Shown one piece after another: positions 27,951 through 37,959 of a stretch of 64,000 bases of DNA. The notes beneath the pieces are model-generated. The model had not been told where the DNA came from. It saw only the letters and a program-made list of their open reading frames with translations, and made no database searches. Source of the DNA: Acidobacteriota bacterium (lineage in GTDB: Bacteria > Acidobacteriota > Terriglobia > Terriglobales > Acidobacteriaceae); contig JAJXWA010000007.1 of the NCBI GenBank assembly GCA_021781795.1, forward strand, positions 21,113 to 85,112. The letters run 5' to 3'. Numbering within the stretch: position 1 is the stretch's first letter; every line of letters starts with the position of its first letter. A program made the translations under genes and the position numbers.

Positions 27951-29810
27951 ATGACGAGATTTTTCCGGCTCATGCGCTACGGGCTGCCGTATACGGTGCA
28001 GTGGGTGCCGGGTGTGCTGCTGCTGGCGATGGTGGGCGTGCTGGATACGTTCCGCGTGCTACTGCTGCAGCCAATCTTCGACCAGGTGCTGCGGCCCGAT
28101 GCAGCGGAAGGGCCGATCATTCTCGGCATGCGGCAAAGCGCGTGGCACTTCGATTTACGTACGTTGATTCCGCACTTCCTGCACATTCATAACGCGTGGA
28201 ACGTGGTGGCGTTTGCGCTGGTGACGGCGACTCTGGGCAAGGGCATTTGCGACTACCTGGGCACGTACCTGGTGAATTATGCGGGCTTCGGCACGATCAC
28301 CGACCTCCGCAATCATCTGTACGAGGCGACGCTGCGGCGCTCGTCCAGCTTCTTCCATCGCCACGCGACGGGCACGATTCTCTCGACGCTCATCAACGAT
28401 GTGGACCGCGTGCAGAATGCGATGAGCTCGGTGATAGGCGAGTTTCTGCAGCAGTTCTTCACGTTTCTTGTGGGCATTGTCTTCGTCATCCGGCTAGGCG
28501 GTTACCTGAGCTGGGCGCTGGTGCTGTTTATTCCGGTGGTGGTCACGTCGGCGCGCAAGATTGGCCGCGAGGTGCGGACGCGCACACGCACGGGCCAGGA
28601 CAAGCTGGCGGAGATTCAGAACATTCTGCACGAGACGGTGACGGGCAACCGCATCGTGAAGGCGTTCAACAACGAGATTGGCGAAGTGATTCGCTTTCAA
28701 CGCGCGGCTAAGCGGTTGTTTCGCGCCAACCTGCGCAGCGTGCGCATTCAGTCCATCAGCTCTCCTCTGATGGACACGATCGGGGCCATCGCGATTGCGC
28801 TGTTCCTGTTCATCGGGCGCAACGAGATCATGCACGGGCACATGACGATGGGCCTGTTCGGCGCATTCATTATCCTGCTGTTCAAGCTCTACGACCCAGT
28901 GCGGAAGTTTGCGTATTTCTACAACGCATTTCAGCAGGCGATGGGCGCATCGGCATCCATCTTCACCTTCTTTGACGCCAAGGATGACGTGAAGGAGCGG
29001 CCCCACGCGATCACGTTCAGGAAGTTCTCGCGATCGATCCGGTTTGAGGATGTGGGCTTCCAGTATCCGACGGACGAAGGCGAGACGCAGATCCTGTTTG
29101 ACGTGAACCTTGAGGTGCGCGCGGGTGAGGTGCTCGCGGTTGTGGGTCCGAGCGGGGCGGGGAAGTCCACGCTGGCGAATCTGATTCCGCGTTTTTTCGA
29201 CGTGACCTCGGGCCGAATTCTGATCGACGGCCAGGATGTACGCAACCTGACGCTGGCCTCGCTGCGCGGGCAGATTGCGCAGGTGACGCAGGAGACGATC
29301 CTCTTCAACGATACGGTCCGCCACAATATCGCCTACGGGCAGCCGGAGACGAAGATGTCGCTTGTTGAGAGCGCCGCGCGCAATGCGCTTGCCCACGATT
29401 TCATTCTGCGGATGCCGCAGGGCTACGACACCGTCATTGGCGAAAAGGGATTTCGGCTGTCTGGCGGCGAGCGGCAGCGGATTGCGATCGCGCGAGCGAT
29501 CCTGAAGAATGCGCCAATCCTGATTCTGGATGAAGCGACCTCGGCGCTGGACGCGGAGAGCGAGTCGCTGGTGCAGGCCGCGCTGGCCAACCTGATGCAG
29601 GGACGCACGGTGGTGGTGATTGCGCACCGGCTGAGCACCATCCGTCGCGCAAACCGGATTGTGGTGCTGGAAGACGGAAGGATTACTGCGGTTGGCCCAC
29701 ATGAGGAGTTGCTGAGCGCATCGCCGACTTACCAGCGGCTATATCAACTACAATTCATCGATGTACCGGAGCCGGCGGAGCCGCTGCTTTCCACGGATCC
29801 GAGGATATGA
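27951..29810 (+). CDS. msbA: Lipid A/LPS ABC exporter, ATP-binding/permease (MsbA-like)
   Basis: A 619-residue fused type IV ABC exporter. Six N-terminal transmembrane helices span about residues 15-320 (SWALVLFIPVVV; IGAIAIALFLFIG). The nucleotide-binding domain has Walker A GPSGAGKST near 398, signature LSGGERQRIAIARA near 502, Walker B ILILDEATSALD near 522 and H-loop IAHRLSTI. It flips lipid A or other lipids across the inner membrane. The call as MsbA rests on family similarity and lipid A genes elsewhere in the window. Its TGA overlaps the start of yicC. Confidence 0.9.
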   Translation: MTRFFRLMRYGLPYTVQWVPGVLLLAMVGVLDTFRVLLLQPIFDQVLRPDAAEGPIILGMRQSAWHFDLRTLIPHFLHIHNAWNVVAFALVTATLGKGICDYLGTYLVNYAGFGTITDLRNHLYEATLRRSSSFFHRHATGTILSTLINDVDRVQNAMSSVIGEFLQQFFTFLVGIVFVIRLGGYLSWALVLFIPVVVTSARKIGREVRTRTRTGQDKLAEIQNILHETVTGNRIVKAFNNEIGEVIRFQRAAKRLFRANLRSVRIQSISSPLMDTIGAIAIALFLFIGRNEIMHGHMTMGLFGAFIILLFKLYDPVRKFAYFYNAFQQAMGASASIFTFFDAKDDVKERPHAITFRKFSRSIRFEDVGFQYPTDEGETQILFDVNLEVRAGEVLAVVGPSGAGKSTLANLIPRFFDVTSGRILIDGQDVRNLTLASLRGQIAQVTQETILFNDTVRHNIAYGQPETKMSLVESAARNALAHDFILRMPQGYDTVIGEKGFRLSGGERQRIAIARAILKNAPILILDEATSALDAESESLVQAALANLMQGRTVVVIAHRLSTIRRANRIVVLEDGRITAVGPHEELLSASPTYQRLYQLQFIDVPEPAEPLLSTDPRI

Positions 29811-30715
29811 AGCGCATGACGATTTCTTCGATGACCGGCTATGCCCGCACGCAGGTTCGCGTAGAGGGGCAGTTCGTCTACACACTGAGCTTGAAGAGCG
29901 TCAATCATCGCTTTCTGGACATGCAACTGCGTTTGCCGGGCGGGATGGATGCGCTGGAGATGGAGCTGCGGCGGGCATTGAAAGAAGCTCTGGTGCGCGG
30001 CCATGTGGAATTGACGCTGTCACTGGAGCGGTCTACGCAGATGAAGGCCGGCTACAACCGCGATCTGGTGGCGAACTATCTCGGTGCGTTCAACGCTGCG
30101 AAGGAAGAGTTCAACCTTCAAGGGGAGCCTGACCTGAACGCAGCTCTGCGCCTGCCCACGGCTCTGCAAAGCGAGAGCCGGAGCAACGGCGAGACCGAGC
30201 TGACGGCGCTGACTGAGAGCGTGAAGCAGCAGATCGAGCCACTACTGGATGAGTTGAAGGCGATGCGTGCGCGCGAAGGCGAGGCTCTGGCAAGTCTTTT
30301 GAATGCGGCGCTGGACCGGCTTGCCGAGGCGGTAAAAGGAGTGGGTGCACTGCGGCCGGAGGTCGAGCAGCGGTACCAGGAGCGGCTGACTCAGCGGCTA
30401 ACGGCAGCCACGGGAAACGAGTTCAACCGGCAGCGCCTGCTGGAAGAAGTTGCGATTCTGGTGGACCGAAGCGACATTGCCGAGGAACTGGAAAGAATGA
30501 CGACGCATATCGCGCACTTCAGGGAACTGCTCGCCGCTGGTGGCGAGGCAGGAAAGAAGCTGGACTTCCTGCTGCAGGAGATGAATCGCGAAGCGAATAC
30601 GCTGCTTTCAAAGACGGGCGGCGTCGGCGGCAAAGGCACGCGGATTACGGAACTGGGACTGGCCATGAAGGCCGAGATCGAGAAGGCGCGCGAGCAGGTG
30701 CAGAACGTCGAGTAG
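29807..30715 (+). CDS. yicC: YicC-family endoribonuclease-type protein
   Basis: A 302-residue YicC/YloC family protein. The N-terminus ISSMTGYARTQVRVEGQF and the C-terminal DUF1732 segment LDFLLQEMNREANTLLSKTG are diagnostic. In E. coli YicC is linked to RNA decay. The ATG at 29807 overlaps the msbA stop by 4 bp; ATG 29816 (MTISSMTGY) is an alternative. It precedes gmk, a very common arrangement. Confidence 0.93.
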   Translation: MKRMTISSMTGYARTQVRVEGQFVYTLSLKSVNHRFLDMQLRLPGGMDALEMELRRALKEALVRGHVELTLSLERSTQMKAGYNRDLVANYLGAFNAAKEEFNLQGEPDLNAALRLPTALQSESRSNGETELTALTESVKQQIEPLLDELKAMRAREGEALASLLNAALDRLAEAVKGVGALRPEVEQRYQERLTQRLTAATGNEFNRQRLLEEVAILVDRSDIAEELERMTTHIAHFRELLAAGGEAGKKLDFLLQEMNREANTLLSKTGGVGGKGTRITELGLAMKAEIEKAREQVQNVE

Positions 30716-30750
30716 GGACGCAGGGATCTGAGGCAAAAGGAAGAGGTCGA

Positions 30751-31491
30751 GTGGCAGGGATTCTATTCATCATTTCAGCGCCGTCAGGGTCGGGCAAGAG
30801 CACGCTGGTGAGCGAGCTGCGCAAGCAGGTGAGCAACGTGGACTTTTCGATCTCATGGACCACGCGGCCGCCGCGCGGCTCGGAAGAGAACGGACGCGAA
30901 TACTACTTCGCTTCGCGTGAAGAGTTTGAGCGGATGCGCGACGAAGGGATGTTTCTGGAATATGCAGAGGTTTTCGGGAACTACTACGGGACGTCACGGC
31001 AGTCGCTGGAGGAGGCGCGGCGCCAGGGACACGACCTGCTGTTGGACATTGATGTGCAGGGCGCAGCGCAGGTTCGCAAGGCTTTGCCCGAGGCAGTGAG
31101 CATCTTTGTGATGCCGCCGACGCCAAAGGTGCTGCGCACGCGCCTGCGCAATCGGAGCCGTGCGGAAGGCGTGGTGAATGAGGCGGAGCTGTACCGTCGC
31201 CTGAGCGAAGCCAGCAAAGAGATTGAGAATTATCGCGACTATAGTTATATTCTGGTTAACGACATCCTGGACCGGACGGTTGCGCAACTGGAGGCAATCG
31301 TGCTGGCGGAGCGCTACTACCGCAATGGCGAGCCGATCGCATTCCGGTCGAGCAGGGTACTTGAGGTTGCCGCGGCCTGCCGGCAGGCCAATTCGCAGGA
31401 GCGGCTGAAGCCGGTGCTTGAGGCATTTGGCATCGGGACCTCGAACGGACAGCAGCAACTTCCCTTTGGAGACGACCTCGATGACGATTGA
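30751..31491 (+). CDS. gmk: Guanylate kinase
   Basis: Phosphorylates GMP to GDP. The P-loop is SAPSGSGKSTLV at residues 8-19. The GMP-binding region is SWTTRPPRGSEENGREYYF, and the lid FMPPTPKVLRTRLRNRSR. 246 residues; the ~35-residue C-terminal tail (SNGQQQLPFGDDLDDD) is longer and more acidic than in E. coli Gmk. The GTG at 30751 encodes the start; AAGGAAGAGG is upstream. The stop overlaps the rpoZ start. Confidence 0.95.
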   Translation: MAGILFIISAPSGSGKSTLVSELRKQVSNVDFSISWTTRPPRGSEENGREYYFASREEFERMRDEGMFLEYAEVFGNYYGTSRQSLEEARRQGHDLLLDIDVQGAAQVRKALPEAVSIFVMPPTPKVLRTRLRNRSRAEGVVNEAELYRRLSEASKEIENYRDYSYILVNDILDRTVAQLEAIVLAERYYRNGEPIAFRSSRVLEVAAACRQANSQERLKPVLEAFGIGTSNGQQQLPFGDDLDDD

Positions 31492-31711
31492 AACTCAATT
31501 CGACTCGGACTATCGCAAGGTGCTTGTGGCGGCGCGTCGCGCGCGGCAACTGCAGAATGGATCGGCGGCGCTTGTCCCCAGCGCATCCAACAAGGTCTGC
31601 CGGATTGCGCAGGATGAGGTCAAGGCCGGCAAGATTTCCTACGTGAAGAAGGATGTGCCGGTGGTCAAGCCCCTTGTGGAAGACCGCGGCGTGCCGATCA
31701 TGGCGCACTAG
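31481..31711 (+). CDS. rpoZ: DNA-directed RNA polymerase omega subunit
   Basis: A 76-residue omega subunit, identified by position (directly after gmk, overlapping its last 11 bases, and before coaBC) and by SDYRKVLVAARRARQLQNG with the later NKVCRIAQDEVKAGKISYV. Omega binds the beta' subunit and aids assembly. The sequence is divergent from the E. coli form, as in other Acidobacteria. The ATG at 31481 is used; the track's start at 31418 only covers antiphase gmk sequence. Confidence 0.85.
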   Translation: MTIETQFDSDYRKVLVAARRARQLQNGSAALVPSASNKVCRIAQDEVKAGKISYVKKDVPVVKPLVEDRGVPIMAH

Positions 31712-31788
31712 GGCATTCCGCAGGGACAGCGCGTGGCGGCGTTTCGCGAGGGATGCGCGCGGCAAATGATGCAGTCTACAATCAGAAT

Positions 31789-33093
31789 ATGAGGGTGACG
31801 GTCGGTGTCTCCGGCGGTATTGCTGCGTACAAGGCGGCTGAGCTTGTGCGCGCATTGCAGCGGCGAGCTCTGGATGTGCATGTGGTGATGACTGAAGCGG
31901 CGACGCGGTTTGTACAGCCGCTGACGTTTGCCGCGTTGAGCGGGCACAGGGTCATCACCAGCCTATGGGACGAAGCGCAACCCGAGGAAGCATCGGGTGG
32001 AGCCAGCGGCATTGATCACATCGGAGAGGCTCAACTCTCAGATGCACTCGTCGTCGCTCCCGCTACTGCCAACATTCTGGCGAAGTTCGCGCACGGAATC
32101 GCAGACGATTTCCTGACCACGATGTATCTGGCGACACAAGTCCCGGTTCTGGTGGCTCCGGCCATGAACGTGAACATGTGGGAACATCCTGCGACACAGG
32201 CGAATCTTGAGATTCTGCGCCAGCGCGGCGTGAAAGTGATTGAGCCGGGGACAGGAGTTCTGGCCTGCGGCATGGTAGGGCCGGGTCGCCTGGCCGATCC
32301 TGAAGCGATTGCCGATGCCGTGTGGAATGCCCTTGGCAAGCGGCATGATTTGGCCGGCGAAGTGGTGCTGGTGACCGCGGGAGGCACGCGGGAGGCGCTC
32401 GATCCCGTGCGGTTCCTGGGGAATCGGTCGAGCGGAAAGATGGGATACGCGCTGGCGGAAGCGGCTCAGAGTCGCGGAGCGCGCGTGATTCTGGTCAGCG
32501 GGCCGTCGTCGCTGCACCCGCCGGCGCACTGCGAAGTAATTAAAGTGACCACCGCCGAACAGATGCGGAGTGCCGTGCTGCAGCGCATGGCGGAGGTCAC
32601 GCTCATCATTAAGGCTGCGGCCGTGGCGGATTACAAGCCGGTTTCTGTTTCCGGGCAGAAGCTGAAGCGCAGCGGGCCGATGACGCTGGAACTGGAGCCG
32701 ACCGCTGACATTCTTGCGGAAGTGGCGCGGCAGAGGCGACCGGGGCAGTTGATCGTCGGTTTCGCTGCCGAGACGGAGAACGGGATGGAAAACGGCCGCG
32801 CCAAGCTGCTTCGCAAAGGCGCAGACGCCATTGTGATGAACGACGTCTCTGGAGATAACACCGGGATTGATGCAGACAAGAACGCGGCGACGTTCCTAAC
32901 GGCATCCACTGCGATCGAGCTGCCAGAGATGCCCAAGCGCAAGCTCGCGGATCGCATTCTGGACGAGATTGCGGTGCTGCGCAAGCCCCGTGCTGTGGTG
33001 GTCGAGATGGATCAGCCCACGGCGCAGGCACGAGTGCTGAGCGAGTCGGATGCGCCGCCTGCCGTGCGCCGTTCGCTGATTGTGGAGGGCTAG
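31789..33093 (+). CDS. coaBC: Bifunctional phosphopantothenoylcysteine decarboxylase / phosphopantothenate-cysteine ligase
   Basis: Two consecutive steps of coenzyme A synthesis. The N-terminal flavoprotein CoaC domain has VGVSGGIAAYKAAELVRAL, APAMNVNMWEHPATQAN with the active-site His, and ACGMVGPGRLADP with the substrate-clamp Cys. The C-terminal CoaB domain has VTAGGTREALDPVRFLGNRSSGKMG, KAAAVADYKP and VMNDVSGDNTGID. 434 residues with the ATG at 31789. It lies in the conserved gmk-rpoZ-coaBC order. Confidence 0.95.
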   Translation: MRVTVGVSGGIAAYKAAELVRALQRRALDVHVVMTEAATRFVQPLTFAALSGHRVITSLWDEAQPEEASGGASGIDHIGEAQLSDALVVAPATANILAKFAHGIADDFLTTMYLATQVPVLVAPAMNVNMWEHPATQANLEILRQRGVKVIEPGTGVLACGMVGPGRLADPEAIADAVWNALGKRHDLAGEVVLVTAGGTREALDPVRFLGNRSSGKMGYALAEAAQSRGARVILVSGPSSLHPPAHCEVIKVTTAEQMRSAVLQRMAEVTLIIKAAAVADYKPVSVSGQKLKRSGPMTLELEPTADILAEVARQRRPGQLIVGFAAETENGMENGRAKLLRKGADAIVMNDVSGDNTGIDADKNAATFLTASTAIELPEMPKRKLADRILDEIAVLRKPRAVVVEMDQPTAQARVLSESDAPPAVRRSLIVEG

Positions 33094-33095
33094 GA

Positions 33096-33959
33096 GTGGT
33101 GCGTGAGATGGAACCAGATGCGCGCGGTGCTCTTACCGCGCGGATGCGCTTCTATCGCGATCTTGGCCTCTACGAGATGTACCGTCGTCCGGTCGATCCA
33201 TCGATTCTGCGCGATGCAATGTTGGACGGTCGGCCAGAGCTGATCGTGGAAGAGGCGAACCCGGCGGAGTCTTTGCCGGCCGGAGCGCAGCAGAGCATTT
33301 TGCCATCGCAGATGGAGGACTTGAAAATTCCAGCCTGCAAGCCGAGCACTGAGTCTGTTCATCCTGCTTCGGGTGCTGCACCCGCAAATCGCGAAGCGGC
33401 ACTGCGCGTGATTCGAGAAGAGATAGGCGACTGCACCCGCTGCGCGCTGCACACGGGTCGCAATAAGCTGGTCTTTGGCGATGGGGATGCCAATGCTCGC
33501 TTGATGTTTGTGGGTGAAGGGCCGGGTGCCGATGAAGATGAGCAGGGGATTCCGTTCGTTGGACGCGCGGGTCAGTTGCTGAACAACATGATCGCCGCCA
33601 TGGGGCTGAAGCGCGAAGAGGTCTACATCGCCAATGTGGTCAAGTGCCGCCCGCCGGGCAACCGCACGCCGGAGCCGGCAGAGGCAAATACCTGCTCGCC
33701 GTTTCTCTTCCAGCAGATCGATGTAGTGAAGCCGCAGGTGCTGGTGGCGCTGGGCGCAACGGCGGCGACGTATCTGCTGGGGCAACGCCAGCCGCTTGCC
33801 GGGTTGCGTGGGCGGGTCCATGCGTTTCGCGGATGCCAGCTCATCGTCACGTACCATCCGGCGTATCTGCTGCGCGATCCGCGCCAGAAGAAAGAGGCCT
33901 GGGCGGACTTGCAGATCGCCATGCGCGAACTGGGGCTGAAGGCTCCGGCCAAATGTTAG
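33096..33959 (+). CDS. Uracil-DNA glycosylase, family 4 (iron-sulfur)
   Basis: Removes uracil from DNA. The catalytic domain (about 100-287) has DCTRCALH, VGEGPGADEDEQGIPFVGRAGQLL (motif A), ANVVKCRPPGNRTPEPAEANTC and VTYHPAYLLRDP (motif B). The four Cys (CTRC, VKC, NTC) fit a family-4 Fe-S cluster. An N-terminal extension of about 100 residues (MRFYRDLGLYEMYRRP) precedes the domain. The GTG at 33096 is 2 bp after the coaBC stop; ATG 33108 is an alternative. Confidence 0.93.
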   Translation: MVREMEPDARGALTARMRFYRDLGLYEMYRRPVDPSILRDAMLDGRPELIVEEANPAESLPAGAQQSILPSQMEDLKIPACKPSTESVHPASGAAPANREAALRVIREEIGDCTRCALHTGRNKLVFGDGDANARLMFVGEGPGADEDEQGIPFVGRAGQLLNNMIAAMGLKREEVYIANVVKCRPPGNRTPEPAEANTCSPFLFQQIDVVKPQVLVALGATAATYLLGQRQPLAGLRGRVHAFRGCQLIVTYHPAYLLRDPRQKKEAWADLQIAMRELGLKAPAKC

Positions 33960-33986
33960 AGCTAGTCTGGGTGTGAGCCGCGAAAA

Positions 33987-34739
33987 TTAAGGCTTATCTT
34001 CCCAGAGCCTGACTCCGCCCAGGATGCCCGTCTCATTCGAAATGATGGTGACGTTCGCGGGCGGATGGAACTCGATCTTCTTCGCGTTGCCACCCCCAAG
34101 GTAGAGATGGTCCCAATTGAAGAGCTTGGAAGTCTGCTCGATTGCTTCCTGCAGAAGCTTGTTCCAATGCTTCTTGCCGAACTTGTCGAGTCCGCGGCGG
34201 CCAAGGTAGTCCTCGTAGGTTTTCTTGAGCCAGGGATGATGGCCCAGCTCGAGGCCTGGGCAAAGCCGTCCGCCTGTGAAGAGGGACGATCCAAGACCTG
34301 TGCCGAGCGTGATAACCAACTCCACACCTTCGCCTTTGATGGCGCCGTAACCTTGCACCGCGGCGTCATTGGCCACGCGCACGGGCTTCTTCCACCGCTT
34401 TTCCAGTTCTTTCTGGAGCGGGAATCCCGCCCAGGTCGGATGCAGATTAAATGCTCCAAGGGTGGTTCCGTGCTTGATGACGCCGGGAAATCCTACGGAG
34501 ATGCGGTCATAACCGGGCAGCATCTGGCTCAACTCGTGCAGCTTTTCAAGAACGGCTGCCGACAGGGCCGGTTCGGGTGTAGCGACGCGCTGGCGGTCGC
34601 TGACGGGCGTTCCGGCTGCGTCCAGCAGCATGGCCTTCAGGCCTGACCCGCCGATATCGATGGCGAGTGTGATGGGACGCTTCGATTGCGCCACAGGTTT
34701 TAGCGCAGGAGTATGCGGGTTGGAGCCGGAGGTAGCCAT
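33987..34739 (-). CDS. ppgK: Polyphosphate glucokinase
   Basis: A 250-residue ROK-family kinase that phosphorylates glucose with polyphosphate or ATP. Phosphate-binding loops are LAIDIGGSGLKAMLL and ITLGTGLGSSLF. VGFPGVIKHG, the ELGHHPWLKKTYEDYLGRRGL segment specific to PPGK, and LYLGGGNAKKI complete the pattern. ATG 34739 (MATSGSNPH) follows GGAGG and is preferred over the track start at 34787. It converges with the uracil-DNA glycosylase gene. Confidence 0.9.
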   Translation of the reverse strand: MATSGSNPHTPALKPVAQSKRPITLAIDIGGSGLKAMLLDAAGTPVSDRQRVATPEPALSAAVLEKLHELSQMLPGYDRISVGFPGVIKHGTTLGAFNLHPTWAGFPLQKELEKRWKKPVRVANDAAVQGYGAIKGEGVELVITLGTGLGSSLFTGGRLCPGLELGHHPWLKKTYEDYLGRRGLDKFGKKHWNKLLQEAIEQTSKLFNWDHLYLGGGNAKKIEFHPPANVTIISNETGILGGVRLWEDKP

Positions 34740-34849
34740 CAGAGATGAATTGTACTGCGCCTGAACGCACCGCTGGCGCATGTGCAAATCATGGTGGAAT
34801 CTCTCCCATGCAGGCGGCGCTGCATCCCCTACACTGAGTGTTGCCGCAC

Positions 34850-37345
34850 ATGCCTCTCTATTGCGAAGTCGCGCTGCCGGTGCCGCTGGATCGCACGTTT
34901 ACCTACTCTGTTCCCGATGGGCGGCAGGTGCAGAGGGGTGCGCGCGTGATTGCGCCGTTTCGGAAAGAAAAGCTGATTGGCGTGGTGATGGCTTTTCCCG
35001 CAGAGGCGCCAACTGAATTTGAAGCTCGGCCGATTGAGGCCGTGATGGATGAAGAACCTTTGCTCAACGAGCATCTACTGAAGCTGGGCGAGTGGATTGC
35101 GCAGTACTATCTTGCCCCGCTGGGTGAGGTATTGCGCGGCATGCTTCCACTGGCAGCCGAGGTACGGAGGACGGTCTACTATCGCATCACGGACCTGGGG
35201 CGCGATGTGCTGGCCAGCGCGCTCGAAGCCGACACGGGGCGGTTGCCGCCACGGCGTCTTGAGCGTGGCGCAAAGGCTGAAGCCGGTATGGTCGACGGGC
35301 AAAGTCTAGTGCGTCGTGTTCTGGAGCGGCTGGCCGACGGGGAACCGGTGCGCGTGTCAACGCTGAGGACAGCGACGTCGGCAACGCTGCATGTGCTGGC
35401 ATCGATGGCGCGCAAAAAGTGGATTGCGCGCGAGACGAGCGCCATAGAGCGGGATGCGCGGCGCACGGAACGGTTTGCCGTGCTGCTACCGGAGGTGCGG
35501 CTGCCGGCTCTGACGGACAGGCAGCAGGCTGTGCTGGCTGAACTGGCAGCCTGCGGAGGCGAGATGCCGCTTGCGGTTCTGCGCGGCAAGAACCTGCCTA
35601 CATCCACTCTGCAGACGCTGGTGCGGCGCGGCCTGGTGCGCGTCGAAGAGCGGGCCGCAGCGTTTCATCTTGGGGGCATCTGCGCGCAGCGTGAATCGGT
35701 GCGGTTGAATGAGCCGCAGGTCGATGCGCTGGCGGCTATCTCTGCCGCGCTGGGCAGCTTCAAGCCGTTTCTGTTGCGCGGTGTTACGGGCTCGGGTAAG
35801 ACGGCAGTGTATCTTGCAGCGATGCAGCGGGCGCTGGATCGCGGGTTTGCCTCCATCCTGCTAGTCCCAGAGATTGGCTTGACGCCTCAAATGGCCGGTC
35901 TGCTCGACGCGGCGTTTGGAACGCAGGTGGCGCTGCTGCATTCAGCGCTGACGCCCGAGGAACGCAGCGAGCAATGGCGCCGGATTCATCGGGGCGAGGC
36001 GCCCATCGTGGTGGGCACGCGCTCTGCGGTCTTTGCACCGCTGGAAAATCTCGGCCTGATTCTAGTGGATGAGGAGCACGACCAGAGTTACAAGCAGGAG
36101 GAGACGCCGCGCTACAACGCCCGCGATGTGGCGGTGGTGCGCGCCAAGCTGGCAGGGGCGGTGGTCGTGTTGGGCTCTGCGACGCCCTCGCTCGAGACCT
36201 GGCAGAACGCAACGCTGGGCCGCTATACGCTGATCGAGATGCGCGATCGGGTGAATGAGCGACCGCTACCCGAGGTGGAACTGGTGGATATGCGGCGCGA
36301 GTTTCAGGAGACCGGGCAGGAGCAGCTCTTCTCTCGCGCGCTGGTCGAGCAGACCCAGGCTGCGTTGGATCGGGGTGAACAGGCGATGATTCTGCTCAAC
36401 CGCCGCGGCTATTCTTTTGCCGTGATCTGCCGGGCATGCGGCAAGAAGCTGGAGTGCCAGAACTGCGCGATTGCCCTGACGCACCACAAGCCGCCGGCCG
36501 GCGAGGATGGCCTGGCACGCGAAGGGCAGCGGCTGGAGTGCCACTATTGCGGCTACAGGCGGACGGTGCCGGCGCGCTGCCCAGAGTGCGACAGCGAGCA
36601 CCTTTACTACCTCGGCGCAGGTTCGCAGCAGGGCGAGGAGCGGCTGGCTGAGATCTTCCCTTCCGCTCGGATTGGGCGGATGGACCGCGACACAGTGCGC
36701 GGACGGCACGATCTGGAGCGCCTGCTGGCGCGGCTGCACTCCGGCGAGATCAACCTGCTGGTGGGCACGCAGATGATCGCCAAGGGGCACGATATTCACG
36801 GAGTGACGCTGGTCGGCGTCGTGGGCTGCGATCACGCGCTCTCCATGCCGGACTTCCGCGCTGCGGAGCGCGTCTTCCAGTTGATTACCCAGGTCTCCGG
36901 TCGAGCAGGCCGAGGGGAGCGGTCAGGCCGCGTGGTGGTGCAGACCTATTACCCAGACCATTACGCTGTGATTGCCGCGAGCCAGCACGACTATCTGGCT
37001 TTTGTTGAGAGAGAGCTCAAGTACCGTCGCTGGATGCACTATCCGCCCTTTGGCGTGCTGGCCAATGTGCTCATTCAGTCGGAAAAGCTGGAAGAGGCGG
37101 CCGGATGGTCGGCCGAGCTAGGCAGGTGGCTGCAGAGTGCGGCGAAAGACCATGTGCGCGTACTGGGCCCCTGCACGGCTCCGATCGCTCGCATCAAGGG
37201 CATCTACCGATTTCACCTGATCCTGAAAGGCGCATCGCGCCAGGCGTTGAACGCGGTGCTGCGAGGGGCAGCGACGTTTGCCGAGCAGACAGGAATTCCC
37301 CGTCGCAATCTGGTAATCGATGTGGACGCACAACGACTCATGTAG
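34850..37345 (+). CDS. priA: Primosomal replication restart helicase PriA
   Basis: 3'-5' helicase that restarts stalled forks. The N-terminal 3'-DNA-binding domain begins YCEVALPVPLDRTFTYSVP. Walker A is RGVTGSGKTAVYL near residue 311, with DEEHDQSYKQEE as the DEAH box. The zinc-binding module has CRACGKKLECQNC ... CHYCGYRRTVPARCPEC. 831 residues from ATG 34850; TTG 34838 is an upstream alternative. Faces the HU-like gene convergently. Confidence 0.95.
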   Translation: MPLYCEVALPVPLDRTFTYSVPDGRQVQRGARVIAPFRKEKLIGVVMAFPAEAPTEFEARPIEAVMDEEPLLNEHLLKLGEWIAQYYLAPLGEVLRGMLPLAAEVRRTVYYRITDLGRDVLASALEADTGRLPPRRLERGAKAEAGMVDGQSLVRRVLERLADGEPVRVSTLRTATSATLHVLASMARKKWIARETSAIERDARRTERFAVLLPEVRLPALTDRQQAVLAELAACGGEMPLAVLRGKNLPTSTLQTLVRRGLVRVEERAAAFHLGGICAQRESVRLNEPQVDALAAISAALGSFKPFLLRGVTGSGKTAVYLAAMQRALDRGFASILLVPEIGLTPQMAGLLDAAFGTQVALLHSALTPEERSEQWRRIHRGEAPIVVGTRSAVFAPLENLGLILVDEEHDQSYKQEETPRYNARDVAVVRAKLAGAVVVLGSATPSLETWQNATLGRYTLIEMRDRVNERPLPEVELVDMRREFQETGQEQLFSRALVEQTQAALDRGEQAMILLNRRGYSFAVICRACGKKLECQNCAIALTHHKPPAGEDGLAREGQRLECHYCGYRRTVPARCPECDSEHLYYLGAGSQQGEERLAEIFPSARIGRMDRDTVRGRHDLERLLARLHSGEINLLVGTQMIAKGHDIHGVTLVGVVGCDHALSMPDFRAAERVFQLITQVSGRAGRGERSGRVVVQTYYPDHYAVIAASQHDYLAFVERELKYRRWMHYPPFGVLANVLIQSEKLEEAAGWSAELGRWLQSAAKDHVRVLGPCTAPIARIKGIYRFHLILKGASRQALNAVLRGAATFAEQTGIPRRNLVIDVDAQRLM

Positions 37346-37369
37346 GCTCAGAGGCGAGTGCGAGGTGAG

Positions 37370-37669
37370 CTACTCGGACGGTTGAGCCGGCTCGGAGTTG
37401 TTGGCCAGCGTATGCAGCTCTTTGCCCGGCTTGAATCGCACTGCTTTTCCAGGCGTAATGCTGACTTCGGTCCCGGTCCGCGGATTGCGGCCTATGCCGG
37501 TCTTGCGGGCGCGAACGCTGAAGACTCCAAAACCTCGCAGTTCAATCCGCTCGCCTGCCGCGAGAGCCTGCTTGAGCCCCTCGAAGACGGTATCCACGGC
37601 TGCCTCAGCTTTGGTGCGCGGCAGGCCCGTGCGCTCGATTACATGGTGTACGATGTCCTGCTTAATCAA
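37370..37669 (-). CDS. HU/IHF-family DNA-binding protein
   Basis: A 99-residue histone-like protein: IKQDIVHHVIERTGLPRTKAEAAVD (dimer helices), RIELRGFGVFSVRARKTGIGRNPRTGTEVSITPGKAVRFKPGKEL (DNA-binding beta arms with the GRNPRTG motif). The start is inferred as TTG 37669 (MIKQDIV) with GAGGT eight bases upstream. The track's ATG at 37966 would add nearly 100 residues of no conserved sequence. Whether it acts as HU or IHF cannot be told. Confidence 0.88.
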   Translation of the reverse strand: MIKQDIVHHVIERTGLPRTKAEAAVDTVFEGLKQALAAGERIELRGFGVFSVRARKTGIGRNPRTGTEVSITPGKAVRFKPGKELHTLANNSEPAQPSE

Positions 37670-37959
37670 TGCGGTTACCTCGCATGCGCAACTGGATTTG
37701 ACTGTACCATGCCCTGCAAAGTTGATAGTACAGATTTTAGACGTAAGTTGAAAATGTTCGGGTTGGAATTCAGATTGCGGCAAGCTTTCTGAGGTGCTGG
37801 CGGGCGAAAATTGCCAAAACTTCGGCCGGGGAAGCCAGAAACGACCGAGTTTCTCACAGGTTGTCACGTGCCGATGCGTTTCGTAAGATGAAGTTTTCGC
37901 GCGGCCAATCGAGCCAGTCCGAGAGAGGCCAGCCCAAAGGGCGGCCGTACAGGAGAAGC